Assembly: GCA_015060685.1 (NCBI GenBank) | Contig: SUXZ01000001.1 | Coordinates: forward strand, 124,001 to 188,000 | DNA: 64,000 nt | Reading direction: 5' to 3' | Source of the DNA: Mediterranea massiliensis | GTDB lineage: Bacteria > Bacteroidota > Bacteroidia > Bacteroidales > Bacteroidaceae | Part shown: positions 35,247 to 46,232 of the stretch, in pieces | Position numbering within the stretch: position 1 is the first letter of the stretch | Layout: each line of letters begins with the position of its first letter | Notes under the pieces: model-generated | Seen by the model: only the letters and a program-made list of their open reading frames with translations | Databases searched by the model: none | What the model was told of the DNA's origin: nothing | Made by a program: the position numbers and the translations under genes

Positions 35247-38200
35247 TTGTTGCTGAATATACCATATATTCAGAGGCAAATGTCGTCTTATTTGTCATCC
35301 CAACTTTCCGGGCAGTTGGGTAGCCGACTGGAAATTGGCGGAATTGAGTTCGGCTTGTTGAACCGCATTCTGTTGGAAGATGTCCAACTGTTCGACCGGG
35401 AGGATACCGAATTGCTGCAAGTATCGCGTCTGTCGGCCCGCTTTGATATCCTTCCCCTATTCCAGGGCAAGATTTCTATCAGCAACATCCAGTTGTTTGG
35501 TTTCGATGCTTTCCTGCATCGGAAGGATCTTGCATCGGAACCTAATTTCAAATTCCTGCTCGATGCCTTTGCCAGCAAGGATACGGTTTCGAAGAGCGAG
35601 ATTGATTTGCGCATCAATTCGTTGCTGCTACGCCGGGGAAATGTTTCGTATCACTTGCATAGTGCAGACAGCACACCGGGCAAGTTTAATGCAAACCACC
35701 TTGACTTGAGAAACATTACGGCCAATATTTCGCTGAAGGCATTGACTCCCGACTCGCTAAATGCGGCTATCAGACGATTCAGTGTGGAGGAGGTGAACTC
35801 GGGCTTCGATTTGGATAAACTTTCGTTTAAGGCGGTTGGCAATCATCAAGGTATGAAAATCAATGATTTCCAGATACGTTTCCCGAACACATCGTTGCAG
35901 ATGGATACTATCCGGATGCACTATGACAGCCTTTCGGAGTTTAAGCATTTTGCCGAGCAAGTGCGCTTCGATTTCCATTTGTTGCCCTCGCCTGTTACGT
36001 TGAGCGATATTTCTCCTATCATACCGCTGTTCCAACCGTTTGTAGAGCCGATGAACTTAGAGGTACAGGCCGATGGAACGCTGAACGAACTTCGTTGTTC
36101 GCTTTTCGAACTTTCGTCGGACGAACATTTCCGTTTGAAAGGAAATCTGGATTTGTATCATCTGACCGATTCGGAACAGAGTTCGTTGTCGGGCAACTTG
36201 TCGCAACTGCATGCCGATTCCATCGGTATTGCGTTCTTGTTGCAGAACTTGAACAAGGAGTACGAAGGGGTTCCGGCAATGCTTCAGAACTTGGGTACGG
36301 TGGATTTTATCGGAAAGGTATCCGGTAACCTATCGGATATGCAGATTCTTGGCGAGACTCACACTCAGTTGGGTTCGTTGTTAGGAAAGATGCATGTTGC
36401 TTCGGATAGCCAAACACGACAACTTGCTTTGATGGCCAACCTGAATACTACCGATTTTGAATTGGGTAAGCTGGTGGATGACGATAAATTGGGAAATATC
36501 ACGCTTCATTTTGATGTGGATAGCCGCTTGTTCCATCAAGCTCCCCCTCGTGTGCAACTGAAGGGAGTTATCGATTCGCTGCAATACAATAATTATAAAT
36601 ATGAGAACATCACGCTGGATGGCCAGTACAACTCGGCCGGATTCAGTGGTGAAGCTTTGCTCGACGACCCCAATGCCCGAATGCATCTTAACGGACAGTT
36701 TAATATCCATTCTACACCGGCCATTTTCAATTTCCAAGCGGATATAGCCCATTTCCGTCCGAATGACTTGCGCTTGACCTCCGATTACGAAGGTGGGGAG
36801 TTCAGCTTTACTATCAATGGCGATTTTCAAGGAAAGACACTCGACGAACTGAAAGGAACTGTCAGCTTGGACAGTCTGCTATATACCGATGCCGATACAC
36901 ATTATTATATGGATAAGTTCCTGGTGACAGCTCGTCAGGATAAGGATAAACGCAAGCATGTGGATATTTCTTCCGATATCATCGAAGGAAAAATGGTTGG
37001 AACCTATCGCTACAATACGCTTTCTGCTACGTTAAATGCGTTGGTTCACCGCTATCTGCCTTCGCTGGTTGCGGCTCCTAAAAGCATCAAAGGGGCAGAG
37101 CCGAATGTATTGGATTTCCATTTCGATGTAAACAATACTACCCTGCTATCCGATGTCTTCCAACTTCCTATAACGTTGTATGGAAAATCTGAATTGCAAG
37201 GCAGTATCGACGAAAACACCGGCAAGGTACAGCTTTCGGCCCATTTCCCTCGTGTGCGCTATAAAGATAGGTTTATTGAATCGGGAATGGTTCGGGTAGA
37301 TAACCATTCGGACAACCTCAAGGCTCAGTTGCGTATGAATGAACTGAAGCAGAACGATGCCATGAACTATGTGGTTGATTTGCTGGCACAGAACGATTCG
37401 TTGCAGGCCAAAGCTTATTGGGGAAATACAGCTGCGGTGACCAATAGCGGACAGATTGTTTCCAATGTTCATTTTTCGCGGTCGAATCCCGCTAATAACG
37501 CTCCTTTGCGCACTCGGGTAAATATCGCTCCTTCCCATTTGATTATCAGTGACACGTTATGGCATATCCATCCGAGCGAGATTCTTTCTGATTCAGGACG
37601 AATCTATGTGAATGATTTCTTCGTGAACCACGAACATCGCCATTTGCGTGTGAACGGTATCTTGTCGGAACAGCTCACTGATACAATCCGTGTCGATTTG
37701 CAAGACATCAACATTGCCTATATTTTCGATATTGCCGATTTAGGGGTTGATTTCAGTGGAATTGCTACCGGTCCGGCGTATGGTTGCGGCATGCTGAAGG
37801 AGCCGGTTATGTTCACCGACTTGAATATCCGGAATCTGGGATTGAATAATGGCTTGTTGGGTAATACCAAGATACGGGGTGAATGGCACAACGATGTGAA
37901 AGGTATTCGTCTGAATGCCCATTTGCAGGAGCCTGGAATAGCAGATACATATGTGGATGGCTATATCTATCCGCTAAAACCGAAAAGCGGTCTTGACCTG
38001 AACATTGTATCGGATGGCACTAATCTGCGCTTTATTCATGGATTCTTAGGTTCGCTAACCAGCGATTTCCATGGACGGGCAACGGGTAATGCCCATCTTT
38101 ATGGAACGTTCAAAACGCTGAATCTGGAAGGTAATCTGTTCTGTGACGCCAGTATGAAGGTGGATGAACTGAACACTACTTACCAAGTGAAAGACTCGGT

Positions 38201-39716
38201 GTTTGCTTCAACCAATGGATTGACTTTCCGCAATGCCCGCATTTATGATACTGAAGGAAATAGCGGTGTGATGAATGGATATCTGAACTACCAGCACTTC
38301 AAGAATGTGGAGTATCAGTTGAATTTCGATGTAAACAATATGCTGCTGATGAATACCCACTCTACACCGGACGCTATTTTCTATGGTACGGTGTATGGTA
38401 CGGGAAATGTGCAGCTTAGTGGTACACCTGAAACCGGACTGAATGTGAATGTGGCGGCTACAACTAACCGCAATACTCTGTTTACTTATATGTATGAGGG
38501 AGTATATTCGGCCACCAGCGACCAGTTCATTACGTTTGTGGATAAGACACCGAAGCGTGAAACACAACATGAGGAAACGTTTACCTTCCAACAGATGGTG
38601 CAACAGGAAAAGGTTGAGGAGGAGGAAGAGGATGATAGCGAAACAGATTTACGTATCAATTTGCAAGCCGAGGTTACGCCAGATGCAGTTATCCGTGTGG
38701 TAATGGATCCGGCTACGGGCGATGGTATTCGTACACGCGGTACGGGTAATGTGCGGGCCGATTTCTATAATAAGGGTGACATAAGGATGTTTGGTAATTA
38801 CAATGTGACGCAAGGTACTTACCAATTCAGTATCCAGGAGGTTATCCGCAAAGAGTTTAACCTAAAGGAAGGCAGTTCGATTAGCTTCAGTGGCGATCCT
38901 ACCGAAGCGGTGCTCGATTTGCATGCAGGCTATGTGGTGAATACGGTTTCGTTGAACGACTTGATATCGGATGCAAGCAGTTACGTTGACAAGACAAACA
39001 TCAAGGTGGAATGCTTGATGAATCTGACCGGACAGTTGAGTGCGCCGGAAGTGAAGCTCAGCATCGACTTCCCTCAAGAGCGTGATGAAGTGCAAGCACT
39101 TGTCCGCAACTATATATCTACTGAAGAGCAGATGAATATGCAGATTCTCTATCTGCTCAGCATCGGAAAGTTCTATGCAGCTACGGGTATGGAGACAACC
39201 AATAACTCCAACATGATGAGTAGTGTGCTTTCATCTACCTTGTCCGGACAGCTTAGCAATGCCTTGTCGCAAATCATCAACAGTAACGAATGGAATCTGG
39301 GTACTAACTTTACTACCGGTGAACGCGGATGGACCGATGTGGAGTTCGAGACAATGTTGTCTGGCCAAATGCTGAACAATCGCTTGCGGATAAATGGAAA
39401 CTTTGGCTATCGCGACAATCCGCTTGCAAACTCCAATTTCGTGGGCGACTTTGAAGCCGAATGGCTGATTGTGCCTTCGGGAGATATCCGCTTGCGGGCA
39501 TATAACGAGACAAACGACCGCTATTATACCAAAACCAACCTGAATACGCAAGGTATCGGCATTATCTTTAGCAAAGACTTTACCCGTTGGAATGAGTTTG
39601 CATTTTGGAACAAATGGCGCTTGAAGTGGTTGAAGCGTAGAATGGAGTTAAAGGAACGTAACGCTGCAACTGATGGGCAACAACCCGAAGCCAAACAAAA
39701 ACGAGAAGGTAAATAG
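35247..39716 (+). CDS. tamB: TamB-like translocation and assembly protein
   Basis: At least 1489 residues: an AsmA/TamB-like bridge protein thought to span the periplasm and move lipids or help barrel assembly. Long beta-strand repeats make up most of it; the C-terminal DUF490/TamB domain (about 1100-1440) contains VTQGTYQFSIQEVIRKEF and LRINGNFGYRDNPL. An acidic patch EEEEEDDSE lies near residue 1130. The coordinates start at the first usual start codon, TTG 35247, but the reading frame is open back to 35166 and codes for a good N-terminal membrane anchor (RRTTYWIIGIFLTLYIGA) with no ATG/GTG/TTG; an ATA at 35187 is the likely real start. Confidence 0.93.
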   Translation: MLLNIPYIQRQMSSYLSSQLSGQLGSRLEIGGIEFGLLNRILLEDVQLFDREDTELLQVSRLSARFDILPLFQGKISISNIQLFGFDAFLHRKDLASEPNFKFLLDAFASKDTVSKSEIDLRINSLLLRRGNVSYHLHSADSTPGKFNANHLDLRNITANISLKALTPDSLNAAIRRFSVEEVNSGFDLDKLSFKAVGNHQGMKINDFQIRFPNTSLQMDTIRMHYDSLSEFKHFAEQVRFDFHLLPSPVTLSDISPIIPLFQPFVEPMNLEVQADGTLNELRCSLFELSSDEHFRLKGNLDLYHLTDSEQSSLSGNLSQLHADSIGIAFLLQNLNKEYEGVPAMLQNLGTVDFIGKVSGNLSDMQILGETHTQLGSLLGKMHVASDSQTRQLALMANLNTTDFELGKLVDDDKLGNITLHFDVDSRLFHQAPPRVQLKGVIDSLQYNNYKYENITLDGQYNSAGFSGEALLDDPNARMHLNGQFNIHSTPAIFNFQADIAHFRPNDLRLTSDYEGGEFSFTINGDFQGKTLDELKGTVSLDSLLYTDADTHYYMDKFLVTARQDKDKRKHVDISSDIIEGKMVGTYRYNTLSATLNALVHRYLPSLVAAPKSIKGAEPNVLDFHFDVNNTTLLSDVFQLPITLYGKSELQGSIDENTGKVQLSAHFPRVRYKDRFIESGMVRVDNHSDNLKAQLRMNELKQNDAMNYVVDLLAQNDSLQAKAYWGNTAAVTNSGQIVSNVHFSRSNPANNAPLRTRVNIAPSHLIISDTLWHIHPSEILSDSGRIYVNDFFVNHEHRHLRVNGILSEQLTDTIRVDLQDINIAYIFDIADLGVDFSGIATGPAYGCGMLKEPVMFTDLNIRNLGLNNGLLGNTKIRGEWHNDVKGIRLNAHLQEPGIADTYVDGYIYPLKPKSGLDLNIVSDGTNLRFIHGFLGSLTSDFHGRATGNAHLYGTFKTLNLEGNLFCDASMKVDELNTTYQVKDSVFASTNGLTFRNARIYDTEGNSGVMNGYLNYQHFKNVEYQLNFDVNNMLLMNTHSTPDAIFYGTVYGTGNVQLSGTPETGLNVNVAATTNRNTLFTYMYEGVYSATSDQFITFVDKTPKRETQHEETFTFQQMVQQEKVEEEEEDDSETDLRINLQAEVTPDAVIRVVMDPATGDGIRTRGTGNVRADFYNKGDIRMFGNYNVTQGTYQFSIQEVIRKEFNLKEGSSISFSGDPTEAVLDLHAGYVVNTVSLNDLISDASSYVDKTNIKVECLMNLTGQLSAPEVKLSIDFPQERDEVQALVRNYISTEEQMNMQILYLLSIGKFYAATGMETTNNSNMMSSVLSSTLSGQLSNALSQIINSNEWNLGTNFTTGERGWTDVEFETMLSGQMLNNRLRINGNFGYRDNPLANSNFVGDFEAEWLIVPSGDIRLRAYNETNDRYYTKTNLNTQGIGIIFSKDFTRWNEFAFWNKWRLKWLKRRMELKERNAATDGQQPEAKQKREGK

Positions 39717-39730
39717 CCTTCTCGTTTTTT
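39698..39730. terminator. bidirectional terminator, tamB / pectate lyase
   Basis: AAAACGAGAAGG and CCTTCTCGTTTT form a 12-bp stem with A and T runs on both sides. It overlaps the tamB stop codon and serves both convergent genes. Confidence 0.9.
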
Positions 39731-39738
39731 GTTTTCGA

Positions 39739-40815
39739 TTATTTCTTTCTGTTCTTGAGTTCCTTTTTCCATTGTTCGTACTTCTTAAACACTTCGCGAG
39801 GCTTGTCGGTATACCATCCATACCCTACCCGACGCTCCAATTCAATTTCGGACAGGTTGTAGCGAACCACTCCGTCGCGTCCGCAGAAGAATGGACGGCA
39901 AGTGTCGAGTGTATAGAAACGCGCCCAGATAGGCTGACAAGATTCTTCTTCCGAACATTCAACTACCCGTCGGTCTCTCTTTCCTTGTTCGTTGGTAAAG
40001 AATTCTACTCTGATACCTTCCAGTTGGGTTGCCTTAAGCCATGCTACCGAACCTTCTACTGCATCGATAATGGCTTGTGAAGGCTTGCTGATTCCCATGA
40101 GCAGCAGTGTGATGCCACAAGATTCGGCTGCACTGAACGAGGGAAGTTCGTAAGCGCGGGCTTTGGCCGGTTGAAGTGTGTGCTCGTCGTGTTGTGCACA
40201 CCATACTTTCAGTGTATCGTTTTGACGGATTTGCGTATTCAGGATACAGATTATACCCAAGTCGAACGACCGCTTGCAACGTTCTGCCACTTCATCGGAC
40301 AAGTATTGGAAAGGAGCCTTGCGCTTCGAAGCATCACGCATCAGTTTCATGACGTTTACCATTGCGTTGTCGTTGTAGGTAATGTGGGTATAATAACCTT
40401 TCGGACGAGGCCAGAATTGCGGCCATCCACCATTGTCGTATTGGGCTTCCAACAGGTAATTGATACCGGCTAATGCAGCATCTTTATACTTCTCATTACC
40501 GGTAGCCTGATAAATGTGCGAGAGATACAACACTTCGGTTGTAGTGGCACGATTGTCAATGGTACTTTCGTTGATGTCCGATTTGGATTGGATTACTACG
40601 GCTTTTTCCTGCTCGTTCAGCGGTTTGGCAAAATCAATGTTTTTGGGCCAGGCACCGGTAGTGTGTTGGTAAAGCAATAGATTGTCGGCTATGCGAATAG
40701 CCTCATTGGTGCGGTAGAAAGCATCATCAAATTCCTCGGCTCGTTCTACCCAACTTTGTGCCATGAGATTGGTACTCAGCACAAACATAGACAAGATAGA
40801 GAATAATTGTTTCAT
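39739..40815 (-). CDS. PL10-family pectate lyase
   Basis: A 358-residue exported enzyme: signal peptide (residues 1-19), then the alpha/alpha toroid motifs GAWPKNIDF, STIDNRATTTEV, NGGWPQFWP, YNDNAM, YELPSFSAAES and WARFYTLDT of the Pel-15E/PL10 family, which cuts polygalacturonate by calcium-assisted elimination. DNRAT and the Arg of WARFY match usual active-site positions. It is not in a recognisable polysaccharide-utilisation locus: no SusC/D genes are near. Confidence 0.9.
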   Translation of the reverse strand: MKQLFSILSMFVLSTNLMAQSWVERAEEFDDAFYRTNEAIRIADNLLLYQHTTGAWPKNIDFAKPLNEQEKAVVIQSKSDINESTIDNRATTTEVLYLSHIYQATGNEKYKDAALAGINYLLEAQYDNGGWPQFWPRPKGYYTHITYNDNAMVNVMKLMRDASKRKAPFQYLSDEVAERCKRSFDLGIICILNTQIRQNDTLKVWCAQHDEHTLQPAKARAYELPSFSAAESCGITLLLMGISKPSQAIIDAVEGSVAWLKATQLEGIRVEFFTNEQGKRDRRVVECSEEESCQPIWARFYTLDTCRPFFCGRDGVVRYNLSEIELERRVGYGWYTDKPREVFKKYEQWKKELKNRKK

Positions 40816-40836
40816 GGTTAAAAGGGGAATTTAAAG

Positions 40837-40876
40837 AAGGCAGTAATATGGAAACAAATTCCTTATTACTGCCTTT
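40837..40876 (-). terminator. terminator of proS
   Basis: AAGGCAGTAATA and TATTACTGCCTT form a 12-bp stem around a 15-nt loop, 13 bp after the proS stop on the minus strand, followed by CTTTAAA. Confidence 0.75.
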
Positions 40877-40888
40877 TGAAATCATTTA

Positions 40889-42382
40889 TTAGTATGAACG
40901 GGCAAACAATACACGGCATGCCGATGGCTTACCGGTTACCATGCAAGTACCAGGTTCTTTATCGTCGTCGAGGAAGGTTTCGAAAGGTACGCAACGGATG
41001 GTAGCCTTTGTCTCTTCCTTAATCTTCTCTTCAGTTTCGGGCGTTCCGTCCCAGTGTGCCAGAATAAATCCACCCTCTTCAATCTTTTCCTTGAACTCTT
41101 CGTAACTGTCAACCTTTGTGATGTGGCTGTTACGATGGTTCAAAGCCTTTTGGAAGATGTTGTTTTGAATTTCGTCGAGCAGGTTCTTTACATACTCTTC
41201 TATGCCGTCGCAAGAGCGGGTCTCTTTCTCCAATGTATCGCGACGCATCACTTCCATGGTGTTGTTTTCCAAATCGCGGCCACCCATAACAAGGCGTACA
41301 GGTACGCCCTTCACTTCGTAGTCGGCAAATTTGAAACCAGGACGTTTGTTGTCGGCATTGTCATACTTCACAGAGATGCCCATGTTACGCAACTTCTCTA
41401 CAATACCGGCTACCTTGGCATCGATTTGTGCCAGCATGTCGGCATTCTTGTAGATAGGAACGATAACCACTTGTATAGGAGCCAATTTTGGAGGAAGAAC
41501 CAAGCCGTTGTCATCCGAGTGAGTCATGATAAGTGCGCCCATCAAGCGGGTAGATACGCCCCATGAGGTAGCCCATACATATTCCAGTTTATTCTCTTTG
41601 TTCAAGAACTTCACGTCGAATGCTTTGGCAAAGTTCTGGCCAAGGAAGTGTGATGTACCGCTTTGCAATGCCTTACCGTCTTGCATCATGGCTTCGATGG
41701 TATAGGTATCCAATGCACCGGCAAAACGTTCGTTGGCACTCTTAACACCCTTTACAACAGGCACTGCCATGTATTTCTCGGCAAATTCGCCATATACATG
41801 CAGCATCTTGATTGCTTCTTCTTCGGCTTCTTCGCGAGTGGCATGAGCGGTGTGACCTTCTTGCCAAAGGAATTCGGCGGTACGCAGGAAAAGGCGGGTA
41901 CGCATTTCCCAACGCATTACGTTGGCCCATTGGTTGCAAAGGATTGGCAAGTCACGGTGTGAGTTAATCCAATTCTTATAAGTATTCCAGATGATGGTTT
42001 CTGATGTAGGACGAATGATAAGTTCTTCTTCCAAGCGTGCTTCGGGGTCAACAACCACACCTTTACCGTCGGGTGAATTCTTCAGACGGTGGTGAGTTAC
42101 TACGGCACACTCCTTGGCAAAGCCTTCCACGTGTTCGGCTTCGCGGCTAAGGAATGACTTTGGAATGAGCAATGGGAAATATGCATTGACGTGTCCTGTA
42201 GCCTTGAACATATCGTCCAGTTGGCGTTGCATTTTCTCCCAGATGGCGTATCCGTAGGGCTTGATAACCATACATCCACGCACGGCCGATTGTTCGGCAA
42301 GGTCGGCTTTTACGACCAGTTCGTTATACCATTGCGAGTAGTTTTCACTACGCTTGGTAAGGTCTTTTAGTTCTACTGCCAT
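40889..42382 (-). CDS. proS: prolyl-tRNA synthetase, archaeal/eukaryal type
   Basis: A 497-residue class II synthetase of the ProS type 3 group: no editing insertion, motif 2 [23 protein letters not shown] and [27 protein letters not shown], motif 3 [17 protein letters not shown], and an anticodon-binding domain with YKNADM and [16 protein letters not shown]. The C-terminal extra domain ends in CRVLFARSY. It charges tRNA-Pro. This type is usual in Bacteroidetes. Confidence 0.97.
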   Translation of the reverse strand: MAVELKDLTKRSENYSQWYNELVVKADLAEQSAVRGCMVIKPYGYAIWEKMQRQLDDMFKATGHVNAYFPLLIPKSFLSREAEHVEGFAKECAVVTHHRLKNSPDGKGVVVDPEARLEEELIIRPTSETIIWNTYKNWINSHRDLPILCNQWANVMRWEMRTRLFLRTAEFLWQEGHTAHATREEAEEEAIKMLHVYGEFAEKYMAVPVVKGVKSANERFAGALDTYTIEAMMQDGKALQSGTSHFLGQNFAKAFDVKFLNKENKLEYVWATSWGVSTRLMGALIMTHSDDNGLVLPPKLAPIQVVIVPIYKNADMLAQIDAKVAGIVEKLRNMGISVKYDNADNKRPGFKFADYEVKGVPVRLVMGGRDLENNTMEVMRRDTLEKETRSCDGIEEYVKNLLDEIQNNIFQKALNHRNSHITKVDSYEEFKEKIEEGGFILAHWDGTPETEEKIKEETKATIRCVPFETFLDDDKEPGTCMVTGKPSACRVLFARSY

Positions 42383-42427
42383 TCTATTGTATGCTTAATG
42401 TTTCTAATTTTAGATTGAAAATTTCCG

Positions 42428-42435
42428 CAAAAGTA
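42428..42435 (-). promoter_or_regulatory. -7 promoter box of proS
   Basis: TACTTTTG on the minus strand, 46 bp before the proS ATG. Confidence 0.6.
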
Positions 42436-42475
42436 CGAAATAGATGTTGTTTATGAAAATGATTGCTCTATTTTC

Positions 42476-44023
42476 TTAAAACGGCACATCGTTCATCCCT
42501 ACTCCTCCGAAAGGATTGTCAGTCTGCGGATAACCGCCAAAATCGGTTGGTGGAGGCACAGAGTCGTTCATTCGCGAGCCAACGCTGTTGCCTTCGGTAA
42601 ATTGAGCGTTGAGCGAGTTATCCTCCAGGTTTTCGAAGCGGGTATATTGTCCGATGAAACGCAGACGCACATCGCCCACAGCACCGTTACGGTGTTTTGC
42701 AATGATGATTTCCGCTTTTCCTCGCAGGTCGGCACCATCACTTGAATTGTAAATCTTATAATATTCCGGTCGGTGGATAAAGCAAACCATATCGGCATCC
42801 TGTTCAATGGCTCCCGATTCGCGAAGGTCGCTCAGTTGTGGGCGTTTGCCTTCGTCGCCTTCACGATTCTCCACACCACGGTTCAACTGAGACAAGGCAA
42901 TGATTGGAATATTCAACTCTTTGGCCAATCCTTTGAGCGAGCGCGAGATGGTACTTACCTCTTCCTGGCGGCTTCCGAATTTCATGCCACTGGCATTCAT
43001 CAGCTGCAAGTAGTCGATGATGATGATTTTTACATCGTGTTCACGAACCAACCGGCGCGCTTTTGTGCGCAGTTCGAATACCGATAGCGATGGCGTATCG
43101 TCCACATACAAGGGCGCATCGATAAGCAGATTCATTCGTTTATCCAGTTGCTGCCATTCGTAATCGGCCAGCTGTCCGCTTTTGATTTTCTCGCTTGGAA
43201 TTTCGCATACATTGGATATCAAACGGTTAACCAATTGTACGTTGCTCATTTCCAATGAGAAGAGTGCAACGGGTGTCTTGAAGTTTACCGCCATATTCTT
43301 GGCCATGGAAAGCACAAAGGCTGTTTTACCCATGGCCGGACGGGCGGCAATAATGATGAGGTCGGAGTTTTGCCAACCCGAAGTCATCTTGTCCAGTTTG
43401 GTAAAACCGGTTTGCAGACCACTCAAACCATCCGAACGTGCGGCAGCCTTTTGCATCAGTTCGTAAGCTTCGGAAATCACAGGGTTAATCTGTGTGTAGT
43501 CCTTCTTCATGTTTTGTTGAGAAATCTCGAACAAACGTCCTTCGGCTTCCTGCATCAGGTCGTCCACATCCAATGTCTCGTCAAATGCCTTGCTTTGGAT
43601 GGTACTGGTATAAGTGATAAGTTCGCGGGTCAGATGCTTTTGTGCAAGGATTCTGGCATGATACTCAATATGAGCCGACGAAGCCACCTTACTGCTTAAT
43701 TGAGAGATATAGAACGGCCCCCCAACCTCTTCCAGTTCGCCTCGTTTGGATAGTTGGTCTTTCACCGTAAGTATATCCACAGGCTTCTGATTGACAGCCA
43801 AATCGGTTATGGCTGAATAGATCAACTGGTGGCGTCGCTCATAAAACGTTTCCGGGCGTAGTATTTCGCTAACCAACGAATAGGCATCTCTCTCTATCAT
43901 CAATGCGCCAAGCACAGCCTCTTCCAGTTCGATGGCTTGTGGCTGTAAACGTCCATAATCGCTAACAATCGGTGCGGTCGATTTCGAACGGGTAGTACGG
44001 GTGGTTCTTCTTTCTTCTGCCAT
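42476..44023 (-). CDS. dnaB: replicative DNA helicase DnaB
   Basis: A 515-residue hexameric helicase. N-terminal DnaB domain (LQPQAIELEEAVLGALMIERDAYSLV, about 26-130), linker, then RecA-like core with Walker A ARPAMGKT (227-234), Walker B VKIIIIDYLQLM, and the arginine-finger region HRNGAVGDVRLRF. No intein. The C-terminal tail is Gly/Asn/Pro-rich. It unwinds the fork ahead of the replisome. Confidence 0.97.
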   Translation of the reverse strand: MAEERRTTRTTRSKSTAPIVSDYGRLQPQAIELEEAVLGALMIERDAYSLVSEILRPETFYERRHQLIYSAITDLAVNQKPVDILTVKDQLSKRGELEEVGGPFYISQLSSKVASSAHIEYHARILAQKHLTRELITYTSTIQSKAFDETLDVDDLMQEAEGRLFEISQQNMKKDYTQINPVISEAYELMQKAAARSDGLSGLQTGFTKLDKMTSGWQNSDLIIIAARPAMGKTAFVLSMAKNMAVNFKTPVALFSLEMSNVQLVNRLISNVCEIPSEKIKSGQLADYEWQQLDKRMNLLIDAPLYVDDTPSLSVFELRTKARRLVREHDVKIIIIDYLQLMNASGMKFGSRQEEVSTISRSLKGLAKELNIPIIALSQLNRGVENREGDEGKRPQLSDLRESGAIEQDADMVCFIHRPEYYKIYNSSDGADLRGKAEIIIAKHRNGAVGDVRLRFIGQYTRFENLEDNSLNAQFTEGNSVGSRMNDSVPPPTDFGGYPQTDNPFGGVGMNDVPF

Positions 44024-44048
44024 TATTTATTTGTTTTATTCAAGGTCA

Positions 44049-44056
44049 CAAAGATA
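44049..44056 (-). promoter_or_regulatory. -7 promoter box of dnaB
   Basis: TATCTTTG on the minus strand, 26 bp before the dnaB ATG. Confidence 0.65.
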
Positions 44057-44125
44057 AATCATTATTTTTGATGTTGCACCATAAAAGAAATAGAAGTTTT
44101 TAACCGATGTTTCAACAATAATTTG

Positions 44126-44133
44126 TACTTTCG
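44126..44133 (+). promoter_or_regulatory. -7-like promoter box of ispE
   Basis: TACTTTCG, one base off TAnnTTTG, 23 bp before the ispE ATG; a -33 candidate TTTC lies about 20 bp upstream. Confidence 0.5.
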
Positions 44134-44155
44134 CTTAATAATTATGTTTTAAGCC

Positions 44156-44983
44156 ATGATAACGTTTCCAAATGCCAAAATAAATCTGGGATTGAATATC
44201 GTTGAAAAACGTCCCGACGGATATCATAATCTCGAAACCATATTCTACCCTATCCCTTTGCAGGATGCCTTGGAGATTACGCCATTGGACAATGGTGGAG
44301 AAAAGAAGTATAAGCTGTTGCAATCGGGCATACAGATAGCCGGAAATGAAGAGGATAATCTGGTTGTGAAAGCCTATAACCTGTTGGATAAGCTTTACTC
44401 TTTGCCTCCGGTAGAGATAAACCTGTTGAAACACATCCCTTCGGGTGCCGGATTGGGAGGAGGTTCGGCCGATGCAGCTTTCATGCTGAGTATGCTGAAT
44501 CAATATTTCGAATTAGGCATTGAGAATGCCCGTTTGGAAGAGTATGCCGCACAATTAGGAGCCGATTGCGCTTTCTTCATCGAGAACAAGCCTACCTTTG
44601 CCGAAGGCATCGGCAATATCTTTTCGCCTATCGACCTTTCGTTGAAGGGCTATCAACTTGTATTGGTAAAGCTGGATATCTTTGTCTCAACACGCGAAGC
44701 CTTTGCACAAATCAAACCCAAGCGTCCGGCCATGCCGCTTACAGAGATAGCACGGATGCCTGTCGAAGCATGGCGTTCGTGTATGGTGAACGATTTTGAA
44801 GAGAGTGTATTCCCACAATTCCCTGCTATCGGACAAATCAAGAACAAGTTCTATGAAATGGGAGCAGTCTATGCTTCGATGAGCGGATCGGGCTCATCCG
44901 TTTTTGCACTGTTCAAGGGAGATACCGCCCTGCCCACATTCGATTTTGGCCCCTCTGCATTTCATTTTCAAGCCATGCTATAA
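44156..44983 (+). CDS. ispE: 4-diphosphocytidyl-2-C-methyl-D-erythritol kinase
   Basis: A 275-residue GHMP kinase of the MEP isoprenoid pathway. Start region [26 protein letters not shown] loop [14 protein letters not shown] (about 99-112), and C-terminal motif [12 protein letters not shown]. It phosphorylates the 2-hydroxyl of CDP-methylerythritol. It stands alone between divergent dnaB and convergent purT. Confidence 0.97.
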   Translation: MITFPNAKINLGLNIVEKRPDGYHNLETIFYPIPLQDALEITPLDNGGEKKYKLLQSGIQIAGNEEDNLVVKAYNLLDKLYSLPPVEINLLKHIPSGAGLGGGSADAAFMLSMLNQYFELGIENARLEEYAAQLGADCAFFIENKPTFAEGIGNIFSPIDLSLKGYQLVLVKLDIFVSTREAFAQIKPKRPAMPLTEIARMPVEAWRSCMVNDFEESVFPQFPAIGQIKNKFYEMGAVYASMSGSGSSVFALFKGDTALPTFDFGPSAFHFQAML

Positions 44984-44984
44984 A

Positions 44985-45018
44985 CAAAAAACTTCGATGC
45001 AACGCACCGAAGTTTTTT
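44985..45018. terminator. bidirectional terminator, ispE / purT
   Basis: AAAAACTTCG and CGAAGTTTTT form a 10-bp stem with a 12-nt loop; A and T runs allow action in both directions between these convergent genes. Confidence 0.88.
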
Positions 45019-45036
45019 ATTCTATATAATACCTTA

Positions 45037-46203
45037 TTAATATACCTCAACTTTAGCGGCCAATGCCTTACACTTATCGCGTAAAGCATCCAAGTCGCTA
45101 CCTACAGGAGCATAGCACAGCACCACACCCATGCGGCGGTTAACGCGAGTAGTCGGTTTGCCAAAGATGCGGATGTAAGTATCTTCTTCCTTAACCACCT
45201 CCTCGATGCCGCGATAGTTAGGACGCTCTTGGCTGGCGATAGGCGAAAGGATTACGGCGCTTGCACCGGCATGCAACTGCTTGATGCCCGGAATAGGCAA
45301 GCCAAGTACGGCACGGCAATGAAGTTCGAACTCGCTCAGGTTTTGTGTTCCGGCAAGTGTCACCATACCTGTATCGTGTGGACGAGGTGAAAGTTCGGAG
45401 AAGTAAACGCCGTTCTTGTTACTCAAGAAGAACTCCACACCCCAGATACCGGCACCGGTCAGTGCGCGAGTCACTTTCTCTGCCATTTGTTGAGCCTCAA
45501 TCAAATGTTCCGGTTTGATTGGTGCCGGTTGGAAACTTTCGCGGTAGTCGCCACCCTTCTGAACGTGTCCGATAGGAGGACAGAACAGTGTCGGTCCGTT
45601 TTGTTGGGTAACGGTGAGCAAGGTGATTTCGCTATCGAAGTCGATAAACTCTTCAATAATCAGTTCTTTGATGTCACCACGGCTTCCGCTACATCCATAT
45701 TCCCAAGCATGTTGCAGGTCGTCGGCACTCTTCACGAGCGATTGTCCCTTGCCCGATGACGACATCAATGGCTTTACAACGCAGGGGAATCCAATCTGTT
45801 CGGAAGCAGCTTTCAGCTCTTCAAAAGTCTTGGCGTAGAAGTATTTGGCCGTTTTCAAACCAAGTTCTTTAGCGGCAAGGTCGCGGATGGCCTTACGGTT
45901 CATTGTGTAGTTCACGGCACGGGCACTGGGCACTACCTGTATGCCTTCCTTCTCGAAGTTGTACAAGCGTTCGGTGCGGATGGCTTCAATTTCGGGAACA
46001 ATGATGTCGGGTTTGTGCTTGCGCACTACTGCTTCGAGTGCATCGCCATCGAGCATACTAAACACTTCACATTCATCGGCTACTTGCATGGCCGGTGCAC
46101 CTGCATACGAGTCGCAAGCTACTACATACTGTCCTTTGCGTTGGCAAGAGATGACGAACTCTTTACCCAACTCTCCTGAGCCTAATAAAAGAATTTTTTT
46201 CAT
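45037..46203 (-). CDS. purT: formate-dependent GAR transformylase PurT
   Basis: A 388-residue ATP-grasp enzyme that makes formyl-GAR from GAR, formate and ATP in purine synthesis. N-terminal [16 protein letters not shown]-grasp core ([14 protein letters not shown], about 150-165; [22 protein letters not shown]) and C-terminal [13 protein letters not shown]. All family blocks are present. The leader contains a perfect 22-bp tandem duplication. Confidence 0.97.
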   Translation of the reverse strand: MKKILLLGSGELGKEFVISCQRKGQYVVACDSYAGAPAMQVADECEVFSMLDGDALEAVVRKHKPDIIVPEIEAIRTERLYNFEKEGIQVVPSARAVNYTMNRKAIRDLAAKELGLKTAKYFYAKTFEELKAASEQIGFPCVVKPLMSSSGKGQSLVKSADDLQHAWEYGCSGSRGDIKELIIEEFIDFDSEITLLTVTQQNGPTLFCPPIGHVQKGGDYRESFQPAPIKPEHLIEAQQMAEKVTRALTGAGIWGVEFFLSNKNGVYFSELSPRPHDTGMVTLAGTQNLSEFELHCRAVLGLPIPGIKQLHAGASAVILSPIASQERPNYRGIEEVVKEEDTYIRIFGKPTTRVNRRMGVVLCYAPVGSDLDALRDKCKALAAKVEVY

Positions 46204-46232
46204 TTAATAAATCTAAAGTTAAGCAATATTAT

